Positions 1 to 10,580 of a DNA stretch of 64,000 bases are shown here, piece after piece. The DNA is from Naumovozyma dairenensis CBS 421 (lineage: Eukaryota > Ascomycota > Saccharomycetes > Saccharomycetales > Saccharomycetaceae). Below the pieces are notes generated by a model. That model made no database searches, was not told the origin of the DNA, and saw nothing but the letters and a program-made list of their open reading frames with translations. The stretch is taken from NCBI RefSeq assembly GCF_000227115.2, contig NC_016481.1, positions 1,443,259 to 1,507,258 on the forward strand. The letters are read 5' to 3'. Positions within the stretch are counted from its first letter, which is position 1; each line of letters opens with the position of its first letter. A program made the position numbers and the translations under genes.

Positions 1-30
1 TCCTTACGATCAACTACACCCAATGGATGA

Positions 31-2163
31 ATGAATGTACTCCGAAGACTTAATACGATCCTCGCTTCAAACAGTAACTCGGCTAAAGTTACATCTGCAT
101 TCAACCTCTCTGCTATTCCTTCTCCTGTTATTGAAATAAGGCCTAGTCAATTTTTACAGAGGAAACCAACCACCAATACGAATACCAATACTGCTTCAAC
201 ACGAACTACAACAAGAACATCATCCCGAATATCTCTAAGGGAAACTAAGAGCAAAGTTCAATTTCCTAATGATACTATAGATAATATATTTAATGAAATT
301 GATGAAAGCAGGGCCACTACAAAGGAGATTAAAAGCAAGCATAAAAAATCTAATCAAACTCCCTCGAACACATCCCAGCATAAACGTGATCCAAGCATTA
401 GAGAATGTCAAGAATATATAAATAACATTAGGTCATCGGTTGGTAAGGGGTCTTATTACGAAAGGAAATCAATCAGAGAACGACTTATTTCATTGAGTCC
501 GCATTCCTTTGCTCGTACTTCTATTCAAGATAATTATGACTCGCAGAGAGCATTAGAGATTTATAATGTTAACAAAAATATAAAAACAAATCCGGAATAT
601 AAATATATTAAGAGTGAAAAGAATCGAGAATTTCTCTCGAGGATTTTACCATTATTGATTAATTTGACCCCCAATATCAGCAGTTCAAATTATCTGCGGA
701 ACAATAACGAAGAAGAAGGAAAAACAATTAGGAAATTTCCTAAGTTTACAACAGATGAAGTACCACCAATCCCTGATTTCCAAAATGATCCACAAGTTTT
801 ACAAGATTTTATCGGCTTATTGACACATACAACATTTTACTATAGGAATTCTTCCAAATTAAATGGTATTATACCGAAAATATTAAGGAACTTAATCCAT
901 CCAACAAATTTGAAAACTTTAAAACTTAGAACAATTACTAATTTTAATGATTTAATTTATTTCTACAGTAACAGATTCGATTTTGCCTCTGTAAGAGAAT
1001 TATTCAAACAATCACAATTAGAAAACATTCAACCCAACACAATGACATTTAATCTATTATTAAGATCGATTTTGAAAAATTCTCAAATTAGGAAAATTAA
1101 CCCAGTGGTCAATGAAATTGAATGGGTATTACTAAAGATGGAGAAATGTTCAGTGAATGCAAATTATATCACCTGGCTTACATTGTATAATTTCTTACAG
1201 GATAATTTATCAAGAGATGTGTTTATTAATCAAATGCATACGAAGGGGTTCCCAATAAATAGAAATGAGTTTATTTATACAGTAATGCGGAATAATGATG
1301 AATATACCGGATTACAAATTTTGGAATTTTTGAAAAATAATAATATTGGGTTTAATGATGGCATTTTTACTACGAAGTTGATTAATCTTTGTATTGAAAG
1401 GTTTTTATCAAAACAAGATCAAAAAAATCTGAATTATGCATGGATAATTTTGAAATATTTTGGTAATGAAAATAAATCTTTGTTAAACTATAAGACGTTG
1501 AATTGTTTCTTGGAAAATTTTGCTAAACATGGTAGAATTGATCTTTCTTTGATGATCTTTAACGTTTGTACAAAACGATTCGCTATCTTACCTAATTTTG
1601 ATAGTTTTGAAATGTTATTCAAATCGCTGGTTATAAATGGATATACTAAAAATTTCCCAATGGTTTTAAAATATTTAAAGAAATTAAAGAAAAGTTATAA
1701 TTATGAGGAAAGGAATACATATTGGATTGTGAAAGCGGAACTAATATCCAAGTATAATTGTTTGAAACATTTTACTGAAGCGGACTTTATTAAATGTGAA
1801 AAATTGTTATCTCCTGATTCATTTACGTGGGATGCTAAAACTCTCATTTGGCGAACCTGGCAACAACCAAGTTCGTCACTTAGGAAGAGATTACGTTACC
1901 TAGGTTGCTTTAGTGGTAACCGTCATACGAAATTTAGTAACAAATTCTTAAAGTATGATGGTACACCTCAATATGATAGTTCCGTGAAAACGAGTAAATA
2001 TATCACATCATCACTAGACATTGCAATAAAGAAGAACGATGAAAGGGAGAGGATTAAACTTTTTGCTGTTAAGAGGGCCATGTTTAAGAGAGTACCTTAT
2101 GCGGAAGAACCATTTGAAAGTTTGAAAAAAGAACTTAAAGAAAGAAATATTATAAAGAATTGA
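31..2163 (+). CDS. AEP3: Mitochondrial PPR-type mRNA stability factor, AEP3 orthologue
   Basis: This 710-residue protein is probably Aep3, a peripheral protein of the mitochondrial inner membrane that in S. cerevisiae stabilises the bicistronic ATP8/ATP6 transcript. The N-terminus is basic and rich in Ser, Thr and Asn, as in a mitochondrial presequence. Roughly residues 305-560 are helical repeats of pentatricopeptide type; one clear example reads FDFASVRELFKQ followed by NIQPNTMTFNLLLRSI. The strongest argument is position: S. cerevisiae has AEP3 (YPL005W) convergent with LSP1 (YPL004C), the same arrangement as here. It is about 100 residues longer than the S. cerevisiae protein as I recall it. 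The start is the first ATG of the open frame; an ATG eight bases upstream is in another frame and stops after three codons. Another PPR factor is possible on sequence alone. Confidence 0.8.
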   Translation: MNVLRRLNTILASNSNSAKVTSAFNLSAIPSPVIEIRPSQFLQRKPTTNTNTNTASTRTTTRTSSRISLRETKSKVQFPNDTIDNIFNEIDESRATTKEIKSKHKKSNQTPSNTSQHKRDPSIRECQEYINNIRSSVGKGSYYERKSIRERLISLSPHSFARTSIQDNYDSQRALEIYNVNKNIKTNPEYKYIKSEKNREFLSRILPLLINLTPNISSSNYLRNNNEEEGKTIRKFPKFTTDEVPPIPDFQNDPQVLQDFIGLLTHTTFYYRNSSKLNGIIPKILRNLIHPTNLKTLKLRTITNFNDLIYFYSNRFDFASVRELFKQSQLENIQPNTMTFNLLLRSILKNSQIRKINPVVNEIEWVLLKMEKCSVNANYITWLTLYNFLQDNLSRDVFINQMHTKGFPINRNEFIYTVMRNNDEYTGLQILEFLKNNNIGFNDGIFTTKLINLCIERFLSKQDQKNLNYAWIILKYFGNENKSLLNYKTLNCFLENFAKHGRIDLSLMIFNVCTKRFAILPNFDSFEMLFKSLVINGYTKNFPMVLKYLKKLKKSYNYEERNTYWIVKAELISKYNCLKHFTEADFIKCEKLLSPDSFTWDAKTLIWRTWQQPSSSLRKRLRYLGCFSGNRHTKFSNKFLKYDGTPQYDSSVKTSKYITSSLDIAIKKNDERERIKLFAVKRAMFKRVPYAEEPFESLKKELKERNIIKN

Positions 2164-2528
2164 AAACAAAAATTATTACTTGTAAATAAAAATTGACTAT
2201 TACATATTTTTTTAGGTGAGCATTATAGACTGATAATATTCTTATAAAAGAAACAAACTAAAAATTAATAAATTGAGGATTATTTATTATTACTGTTATT
2301 TAGGAATATTTATTTACGTAAAGAATATCTTTTACGTAAAATTAATTACTTTAGGGAGACCAGAGAAAAAAATAAAAAAATAGAAGAGTTAGTAAAATAA
2401 CAAAATAAGGAATATTTAGAAAGGAAATTAAAAATTTGAATGGGTTTGATTGTCGCTTGATTAAGTGCATAGGAATAGACTTAAAAAGTGGAAATAAAAA
2501 TATGGAATGACCGACATTCTAACATAGA
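2164..2528. other. Convergent 3' intergenic region AEP3/LSP1
   Basis: This AT-rich stretch lies between two genes that end towards each other. It contains A- and T-rich tracts suited to poly(A) site selection on both strands. I see no open frame or RNA gene in it. Confidence 0.5.
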
Positions 2529-3554
2529 TTAATAACCATTAGGTTCTTCAGGTTCCTCATTCTCTAATGATTCACCAATACCACCGATAGGTTCCAAATC
2601 TCTTTGTTCTGGTAATTCTTGTTGTTCATCTTCTTCTTGTTCATGTTGTAATAATTGATGAGCATTTGCCTCATCTTCATCTTCTTCTTCATCTTCGTCC
2701 ACTTCTTCATAAACATCGTCCATTGTTTGACGGAATGATAAAGTTGGCTTAACAACTGCATCGTTCAAAGTCCAAGATTCTAATGCAGCTTCAGCATCCA
2801 TGATGATTTGTCTGGAAGCATCGTAACCGTCATAAGCAGGTCTTGATTCACCAGGAGTCACAGGCGAATCATCTAATAATTCTAATAAAGCTTTCCCATA
2901 ACCAGCAATCAAAGCGAATTTTTCAGCCATTTCAGTCATAGAATCGAATAAATAATGGTAAGCTGCTTTCAATTTTTCTCTTGTGATATTTGACAATTGC
3001 GCTTCAGCGACTAAACTTTCAGCTTCAGCTCTTACTAATTCTTGTTCCAAGACAGGAATCTTAGTAGAATTTGGTTCCTTATATTTCAAATGTGCAATTT
3101 CATCAGTAATTTTTTCCTTACGATCTCTTGAAGGTTGGACAGATGCTTCAATATTTCTAATAGATTTCATAGTGACACGATATTGATCATATTTGTCAAT
3201 GAATTGATCTTGTAATTCACCTAATTCATACATAAGGACACCTAATTTATCAGTCACGTCTGAAACATCATCATCATTATCGTACCCCCATAATGATAAT
3301 TGTCTTGCAGCAGCACGACGTTCATTAGCGACGACTTCTAAGGCTCTTAGGACACTCTTTTCAGTTTTCACTAATTGAGATAATTTTCTTGATAATTCAG
3401 GACCAAAATTACCTGCTGTGGATTTCCTGAATGATGAAGCAATAGATGCCTTACCGAAGAATTTGGATTTTGTTGTTGATGGAGGTGGTGGAGGAGCTTG
3501 TAGTTCAGATGCAGTGGGTGCTCTTTGATTTCTCAAGGAATAAGTTTTATGCAT
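2529..3554 (-). CDS. LSP1: Eisosome BAR-domain protein Lsp1
   Basis: Lsp1 and its paralogue Pil1 build eisosomes, the furrow-shaped scaffolds under the plasma membrane, and respond to sphingolipid long-chain-base signalling. The 341-residue product has the family's N-terminal segment (MHKTYSLRNQRAPTA, a proline run, then SKFFGKASIASSFRK), the region preceding SRKLSQLVKTEKSVLRALE, and the core motif VQPSRDRKEKITDEIAHLKY. The BAR-like core spans about residues 40-265. The tail from about 280 is very acidic and Gln-rich. The wording of the N-terminus (SKFFGKASIASSF) and the Glu-Leu-Gly-Glu-Leu-Gln-Asp stretch match Lsp1 better than Pil1, and neighbour AEP3 supports this. Length equals S. cerevisiae Lsp1. 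Confidence 0.93.
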   Translation of the reverse strand: MHKTYSLRNQRAPTASELQAPPPPPSTTKSKFFGKASIASSFRKSTAGNFGPELSRKLSQLVKTEKSVLRALEVVANERRAAARQLSLWGYDNDDDVSDVTDKLGVLMYELGELQDQFIDKYDQYRVTMKSIRNIEASVQPSRDRKEKITDEIAHLKYKEPNSTKIPVLEQELVRAEAESLVAEAQLSNITREKLKAAYHYLFDSMTEMAEKFALIAGYGKALLELLDDSPVTPGESRPAYDGYDASRQIIMDAEAALESWTLNDAVVKPTLSFRQTMDDVYEEVDEDEEEDEDEANAHQLLQHEQEEDEQQELPEQRDLEPIGGIGESLENEEPEEPNGY

Positions 3555-6158
3555 TATGGTTTTACTTTAATCTTGTCTTGTCTTGTCTTGGATTACTTTG
3601 TTGTTAGTTTTAGTCTTTTGAATCTATACGTGTTACTACTATTCTTTTCTAGTTAAGAATATGTAATTGATAGATTAATAGTTTCTTTTAAAGGGAGAGT
3701 TCTAATTAAATATTGTAATTAAAAAAAGGAAGAAAAACAGGGATCTACTACCAACTACCGTTTCTTTCTATAAATCTTAATTTATTCTAGTAATTGATTG
3801 CACGAATAGCTGTGATAGTAGAAGGGGGGCGAACCAAGGGTTGATTTACATGTTTTGGTAGAATATTTCCCTTAAATGAGGAAATTGGAAAAGGAAACCC
3901 TGAATATTTGAAAAGAGGAGACGGGGTGTCTGGGTTACGTTGGTTAGGGGTGTCTCTGTGGGGTCGTAAAGTGTAATGGAACGGCTACAGAGCAGGGAAG
4001 AGGACCCTTATGAAAACCGGGAAATTCCCCTTTGGGAAATAAGATTTCAATTGGCGTCTCCTGTTCGGGCCTGTGTTTACCCTATTCCCCTTTTCAGAAA
4101 ACCTTAATCCTTTTAGGCTGCGTTCATGCATTCGGTTATCAGCACGTAACATGCATAGTATGTCCGAGTGTATACGATCGTTCCTCCATCATCAAACACA
4201 TAAACTTGCAAACTTTGACGATATCTGTACGATTTTTTTTCTTAGAGCTCGTCCGCTCAGTTCTGGAACCATAAAATACAGGACAATTTTGGCCATTATA
4301 TAGTCTCTCTTAGCAGCGCTAATACAATGTGCGTTTCCACTAACTACATACTCTATACTTAGATGACGTTTTACAGACAGCGTTATATTAAATATACTGA
4401 TGATATATATTCTATACCATTAGAGAGAAAGATCTTGATTCAGAAGACCAGCTGTAGTTAAACTACCTTACCCGTAGTTTTCTTTCGATTTAGAGACTAA
4501 GTATATATTCAGTAAAATAGGAGCTCGTTCAACCTCCTCTTCAAGATACTCCAATTTTTCTCCTATCTAAGATTATTTCATGTATGCCCTTTTAAGATAA
4601 CAGAAGAGGATTACTCTACTGATCTGGGGATCCGCAATAACAAACCTTGCACTAATGTCAAATGTATTTAACAATTAGAAAGTTTTCTTTTTCTTTTCTT
4701 TTTCTTTTTTGATTCTGGTGTAGATTGATTAGCGAACCATTATTCAAAATGAGCTCCTTTACATCGAAAGAAACGGCTTACTGTGAATACATTTTTTTTA
4801 AATCAGATCCATCAGAAAATTCTAGAACCTTTGATGCATTGTTGATTCAGCCATACGTCATGAAACATAACTGTACACTCCGTAGAGTCGATCAAACATG
4901 TCAAAAACTTTAAAGGTAATTTAGATTACTTGCATTGATGTACTTCAAAAGGAGCAGTGCTATATATTCAATATTCCTTTGTTACCAACCTTATTCTTGA
5001 CTTGTCTATGCCTTAACAACAAATGGTATATTTTAATTGTTTTCCTGCAGATGATAGAAATGATGTAGGCACACGTTGCCAGGTGATTCTTTTTTCTGGT
5101 ATTTAAGATTTATTAAGAATACGTCAATCATATATTTGTACATATATACCCAACAGATATACATCTAAAAAATTGGGTTATACTCCTAAACAGTCTTTTG
5201 CATATGCCACTTGTCCTTTTGGATAATAAATAATATGATTCAGTCAGTATAGGTATGTTTGTGTTTAAATCATCTCTTCTTTGATATGACTGTTGATATA
5301 ATAACTTCAAAGTTCATTCAGTAATGTTCAATTTTAAACGCAGTTGTTTCTCATAACACACAGTAGGAAAACTAGTTGCCTTTTCTATGTTTGAGAGTGA
5401 AAAATCTTCAATTTTGAAAGGTAGTTTGATACTTAGTTGCAATAATCATTACATTGCTACCAGAACTGTTCCGGTTATCAAGCGACTCTCTTTCAACAAT
5501 CTTTCTTGGTAGTAGTCGTGTTTAATTGAGACAGTTGAGGAGATAAAATTTTAACATCACACAACAGCAACACTTTTCAAAGACTGTTTACTTCTCAAAC
5601 ATTCTATTCTCCCTAAAAGGTATCCAACAATACTAAAACTGTTACTTCTTCTCGCCTTCCTCTTCCAACTACGTGAGAGAAGCAATATACAGGACCTAAT
5701 AATATTTTCTTTAGTAAAGTTTTCTTCAACATATACCGACACTAAAAATTGGTGCTGCAGCACAGGATTACGGAGTAATTTTTTGAGCAGGAAAAAAAAA
5801 ATAATAGATTACTGCTTATCTGCTGCTTATTAAGTAAAGATTATTGTTGTATATTACACCAAGCCATAACCGTTCAATTCTATTTTGAAGTTAATACCTT
5901 AGTGCTGGTCCACCCCAAAAATCATAAATCATAACTGTGTTTTTTTTATACCAAATCAAACAACAGCAGTTACATAAAACTTCGAGAGAGAATATTACAA
6001 GGATAACCGTAACAGAACATTTTTATGGGTGAAAACTCTAGAATATTTCATATAATAGTTTTGTTTTACTGGTTTTACCTGATATTTTCTCAACAATAAA
6101 AAAAATAGTATACCTGAGTTGAGTATATGTCACTATATTATTTTTACATTATTTATTG
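3555..6158. other. Long divergent intergenic region LSP1 / zinc finger gene
   Basis: These 2.6 kb separate two divergently transcribed genes. Near LSP1 there are several CCCCT/AGGGG stress-response-type pentamers and a short CTTGT repeat around 3575-3590. The rest is AT-rich with a TTTTC tract near 4683-4710. Open frames here are under 85 codons and none looks like a protein. I found no tRNA boxes. The length is unusual for a yeast promoter and may reflect extensive regulation of the zinc finger gene or an undetected non-coding RNA. Confidence 0.5.
3946..4091. promoter_or_regulatory. Cluster of STRE-like motifs upstream of LSP1
   Basis: AGGGG at 3946-3950 and CCCCT at 4027-4031 and 4087-4091 match the Msn2/Msn4 stress response element core. 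They lie 390-540 bp upstream of the LSP1 ATG. Five-base motifs are frequent by chance, so this is suggestive only. Confidence 0.3.
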
Positions 6159-7907
6159 ATGACTCTGTCGAATACTCATGGTCATACAGCACATAACGTG
6201 CAACTGTCAAAATCTGAGAACGGAAACATAAGTTCTTTAATACCAGTAACTGATTATCTAAACCGAGCTGAAGTTGATCACACAGTAGGTAATTCAAAGA
6301 GCTCGTTAAGTTACATTTTATCGTCACCTTCTGATACCAAAAGAATGAGAGATACGATTCCAGAGTCAGAACATGACTCGGATTTACATGTGCATGCTTT
6401 TGTGCTTCGAAATATACTGAATAGTCCACCAGTGGATGAAAATAAAATAAAACTAGAGGATATTAGGCAGTACCATGGTGATAGCCTTGTAACCACCGAC
6501 CTCAAAAGGAGCGGTTGTGAACCAGTCACCCCGCAAAAAGAGAAGTGTTTATCATCTATACTAGAAGCAAAGGAAAACTATAATGGACCGTCTTCTAATA
6601 CTCTACCATCATCGTCAACAACGAATGATTACCCGAAACGAAGTGACAAAACTAAGGATAATACCATAAATCAGCATATACCGTCAGTGGCCTCTTTGTT
6701 GCGACAGACCTTGGGTACGTCTAAAACGTCAGATTTATCTCCGTCCAATTACGCACCAGTTAACAATAGAATGACAAAGAATAATGCAGTAGATGATGTA
6801 AAACATTCTATTAATAACTTATCATTGCCAAATATATATGAAGTTGTCAATGGAAATTCAGGAATAACAATTGGCACATCTACCAGTAATATTTTGGCAC
6901 AGCAGCATAAGAATATTGGTAAGAATGGATCAATATATGGTCCATCACAACCACCTGCACCATTACCGCCTCCTGTACCCTTTATCATTGGCACAAATTA
7001 TAATCCTTATGGAATATACTCAAACTCAAAAGTAAATCCAAATCCATCACAATTGCCATATTCAATTATGGCCCCATCCAGGTACGAACCATATAACAAC
7101 AGACTTGGTGTATGCCAGGCCGCCGATTTTGCACGACCGCCTCTACCTACTACGTTTTCACCATCTTCTCTACCTTCTCAACTGAATTGTCAATTTATAC
7201 CACAAGCATCTATTTCGTCTATAATACCATATTCATCTTCATTGGTTCATGATACCAATGGAATGTTCTATGGTAATAGCAATGACGGCGTGAATCACCA
7301 TAAAAACATCAGTGATAATGCCCATAGTGGAATTAATGGTAACGTTCATAGTAGTGGTAATGGCAATGGCAATGGCAATGGTAATATTCATGGTAATTGT
7401 AATATCTATGGCAACCTCCATATTCATATAAATACTTCTCCTTCTCCACGATATCAATTGAATGAAGGACTTTATAGCAAAGAAAACATCCCTGTTAAAG
7501 GGAAAATGGCAACCAATTCTGTTGACATGAAACCAATAAAACTGGAGCAACCTATGATAGAGATTAGAGCAAACAATGATGATGATGTGGGGGAGGAAAA
7601 GTCTGGACGCGTAAGGAGAAGAAAGTCTAGACAATGTCATATCTGTGGTAAGAGCGTTACACGTACTAGTACGCTACAGACACATATGCTGGTTCATACT
7701 GGTGATAGACCATTTGAATGCGTATGGTCTGGTTGCCATAAGAGATTCAATGTTAAAAGTAATATGAATCGTCATTATAAATTGCATTTAAAAAAGCAAC
7801 TGGCGAATGAAGTGTTAGCGGATACTACTCAAAAAAAGGAATTGGGATCACTACATGATGATATTGATGTTGCAGACGAGTACCATGCGAAAAATGAAAA
7901 TGATTAG
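6159..7907 (+). CDS. Two-finger C2H2 transcription factor, CMR3/YPR015C-like
   Basis: This 582-residue protein is a probable DNA-binding regulator. Two adjacent C2H2 zinc fingers lie near the C-terminus at about residues 493-548: finger 1 is C-x2-C-x12-H-x3-H, the linker is HTGDRPFEC, and finger 2 is C-x4-C with the core RFNVKSNMNRH. Ahead of them is a basic patch (RVRRRKSRQ). The FNVKSNM core and HTGD linker recall the S. cerevisiae Cmr3 and YPR015C pair, from memory. The first 490 residues are low-complexity Ser/Asn/Pro, including a Gly-Asn repeat at about 387-415. The open frame begins with TTG at 6156; the adjacent ATG at 6159 is used. The gene sits alone between two 2.6-kb gene-free spans. 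Target genes cannot be inferred. Confidence 0.75.
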   Translation: MTLSNTHGHTAHNVQLSKSENGNISSLIPVTDYLNRAEVDHTVGNSKSSLSYILSSPSDTKRMRDTIPESEHDSDLHVHAFVLRNILNSPPVDENKIKLEDIRQYHGDSLVTTDLKRSGCEPVTPQKEKCLSSILEAKENYNGPSSNTLPSSSTTNDYPKRSDKTKDNTINQHIPSVASLLRQTLGTSKTSDLSPSNYAPVNNRMTKNNAVDDVKHSINNLSLPNIYEVVNGNSGITIGTSTSNILAQQHKNIGKNGSIYGPSQPPAPLPPPVPFIIGTNYNPYGIYSNSKVNPNPSQLPYSIMAPSRYEPYNNRLGVCQAADFARPPLPTTFSPSSLPSQLNCQFIPQASISSIIPYSSSLVHDTNGMFYGNSNDGVNHHKNISDNAHSGINGNVHSSGNGNGNGNGNIHGNCNIYGNLHIHINTSPSPRYQLNEGLYSKENIPVKGKMATNSVDMKPIKLEQPMIEIRANNDDDVGEEKSGRVRRRKSRQCHICGKSVTRTSTLQTHMLVHTGDRPFECVWSGCHKRFNVKSNMNRHYKLHLKKQLANEVLADTTQKKELGSLHDDIDVADEYHAKNEND

Positions 7908-10113
7908 TAGCTATCTGTTAAAGTTTGGCAGGGAACTTTGCACTATGCTGTCGCTGTTATTGTTATTGTTCTTGTTGTTGTTTGTTTCGTCTTTTGTTGC
8001 ATCTTTGTTTTTCTTACTATGCTTTTTTATTGTATCCTTTTTCTGGTCAACTTGAATGCTCGAGTAAAAATATATTTGTCATAGAAATCCTTTGATATCA
8101 GTCATTTTGAATTGTACTAGATTAAACTGATTATGCTAATCCAGCGTTGTTGTGGTTTCTAATTTTCATGATATTGGAAATAAAGAGAAAAGAAATAGTA
8201 TTGTTATATATAATGTTTTTATCCGACATTGGGGTTACGTTCCATATATCACCGAAAGACCTAAGTCATTCTGATTAAACATACGAAGAAGAAGAATATA
8301 TATCAAAAATGGAAAAAATTTTGCTATCTTATGTTATATACACAAAGAATTCTTTGGAACCAAATTTTTTTTTTTTCTTTACGACATGCTACGTAATGTC
8401 GTTGTTATTTATTGTTGTCAGTGTTCAGGCCAACAAGTTTTACCCAAAACCGTTTTTGAATTTTATTCTAGATGCCGGTGGGTCTTCAAGACGAATGGTT
8501 AATGAGAAATTACATTGTAGTAAAATCTAATTGTCTAACATTTCATTACACTACGGCTAATAGTACGAAAGTTCTTTATATATTTCCAATTGAAGTAAGT
8601 ATAGTTGTTTTTATTGTAATAGTACTTTGGCAATTGGGTTGATAGTTGTGACTGCTTCTTCTTTAGGAGCCTTTGCTGAAGAACGTGATGATGCTTCTGT
8701 TTCCTACTTTGCCTTTGTGAACTCTTTTTGATAGTAAATTTATTATACCACAATTGTGGGGGATGCTTTTAGTAAAGGTTCATATTCGATTTATCATCCA
8801 TTACCAGTGGTCATGTTATATCAAACCTCATTGGTTCGAGAAAGGTGATGAGCTAAGTCCATTTTTTTAATCAAAGAATGATTCTCCACACCATATTTAT
8901 TCTTATTCATACAATCTGTTATCCATTTCTATCCATTAAGATATAAAAACTATTCATACTAAAAATTGTAATGTATATTCCAGCTAACAGAAAGTGAAAA
9001 ATAATGTACTGTAATATCAGTAGTAAGTAAGTCCAGAAACAAAAACCACCGTTTGAGTAATTTTCGTTTTATTTTTCGAAGTTTTATTATATTAATGCGC
9101 ACTGCATTTTTTCTCACAATTATTTACCAAGGTCAGATTGTACTGAATGGAACTTAAGACAGTTCTTAGTATGGTATTGACGTGGCATCGGGAAAGATTT
9201 GTTGTGTCATTTTTTTGCTTTCCAAAGTCAATTGAGATTCCAATTAATCAAGGCGTCGAGCAAGCAGATTTTACAGGGTTCGGTTTTCTTTTGAAAACAA
9301 CACAATATTATGGATAAAACCGCTGGCCAATTTTACATAAGCTTACGAAAAACGTCGTCACCAACTTAGGACTCGAAAAGATAATCATCCAGCCTTTTTT
9401 TTTTATTGAAAAAGCAAGAAAACACATGAAAGCTCAGCAAGAATCCTATGCTTTTAAGGCACCTTAATTACATGTATTTTTCGGTTCTCGATGCAGGGTC
9501 TTCTCTCGAACCGGCTTTTTTTCGCAATTCACATAGTTCTCCCTGCACCTTTTCTCCATGGCTATTTACGCATTCCTGTCCGCTTACATGAAGGAACGTT
9601 TTGTCACTAAATAAGAATGTTTACGATAACGTATACAAGGAACAAGATTTCCCCCTTCAATTAATTGTACAAAGAAGTGCTTTAGTACATATTAGCATGG
9701 CTTCCAAACAAAGACCTTTATTGAAATTAATCATTGAAGCAAGACAAGGGATGTTTTTCTTTTTAGAAAGTTAGCTTGTTTTCTAGAAGTACAGTATTTA
9801 CCATATCTGCCTCCATTTATCATCCAATTAAAGCTAAAAACGAGCATACGGGATTCCAACGGTAATGACCTGTAAGTTAAATTGTTTAACTATGAAATTC
9901 TGACTTCAACTATATTATAGTTTGTTATACCGATCGCCTAGCTAGGAAACTGTCGGCCACCTTTGCCACGCTTTTATGTATCAGACATGCCTATATAGAT
10001 AGAAATATAAATTTCCTTTTTTTATGATGTCCTTCTATATCCATCAATTATGTATATATGTCTTTTTTGAAAGACTCGCATTATCTCTACAAATATCTAC
10101 GTAGCATATTCCA

Positions 10114-10165
10114 TTCATTATATGACTTCATTATATTACTTCATTATATTACTTCATTATATGAC
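10114..10165. repeat. 13-bp tandem repeat, four copies
   Basis: Four consecutive copies of TTCATTATATKAC occupy these 52 bases; the outer two have G and the inner two T at position 11. The array lies about 420 bp upstream of ULP1. It is a probable minisatellite; a regulatory role is unproven. Confidence 0.85.
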
Positions 10166-10191
10166 CTCATTTTTGACAACACATTAGCAAC

Positions 10192-10353
10192 ACGTGTTTC
10201 GATTTGTATTCGAACCAGCTACTTTAATTAGTTTTGTTAATGATTTGTGACACATGGCAGGAAATTAAAGTGTGTCGTTCCATTATTGGAAACAAGCACT
10301 ATGGAGGGTTAGAAATATATATGGAGCCATAGAGACCTTCCAAACCACGTGAT
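10192..10353. promoter_or_regulatory. Two CACGTG (Cbf1/bHLH-type) sites upstream of ULP1
   Basis: CACGTG occurs near 10192 and again near 10345. The second reads ATCACGTG on the minus strand, the full Cbf1 octamer (also the CDEI element of point centromeres). Neither is followed by an AT-rich spacer and a CDEIII-like motif, so promoter use at ULP1, 230-390 bp downstream, is the simpler reading. Confidence 0.4.
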
Positions 10354-10580
10354 CGAAATTCAAAATTTTGTTAATGAAATATTAAACTGATAAAATGTCA
10401 TAAGGTAAGTAAGCAATCACAGTACATCCCGATGAACTCCAGTTAGTAGTTCTTACAATAATCAGAACAATACACATACCCCATCCTCCTCCTCATTAGC
10501 ATCATCATTCATTGTTTCGTTGGTTGGAGATCTTGAAACATACTTATAACTTATAAACTACATCAACATAATAGCTTAAC

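Larger units (their letters stand above)
7908..10580. other. Long intergenic region upstream of ULP1
   Basis: The first few hundred bases are the T-rich 3' region of the zinc finger gene. The remainder is AT-rich, with homopolymer T/A tracts, a four-copy 13-bp tandem repeat at 10114-10165, and CACGTG sites near 10192 and 10345. No open frame over about 73 codons looks like a protein. TCGAACC strings near 9500 and 10210 resemble half of a tRNA B box but have no matching A box. Confidence 0.5.

Noticed and set aside
7239..7640. 133-codon frame antisense to the zinc finger gene
   Set aside because: Its Ile/Thr repeats are the antisense of the Gly-Asn repeat in the real gene.
9490..10225. tRNA gene suggested by TCGAACC strings
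   Set aside because: No matching A box at the right distance and no cloverleaf could be drawn.
10192..10353. Point centromere at the CDEI-like CACGTGAT
   Set aside because: No AT-rich CDEII of about 80 bp and no CDEIII-like CCGAA motif at the proper distance on either side.
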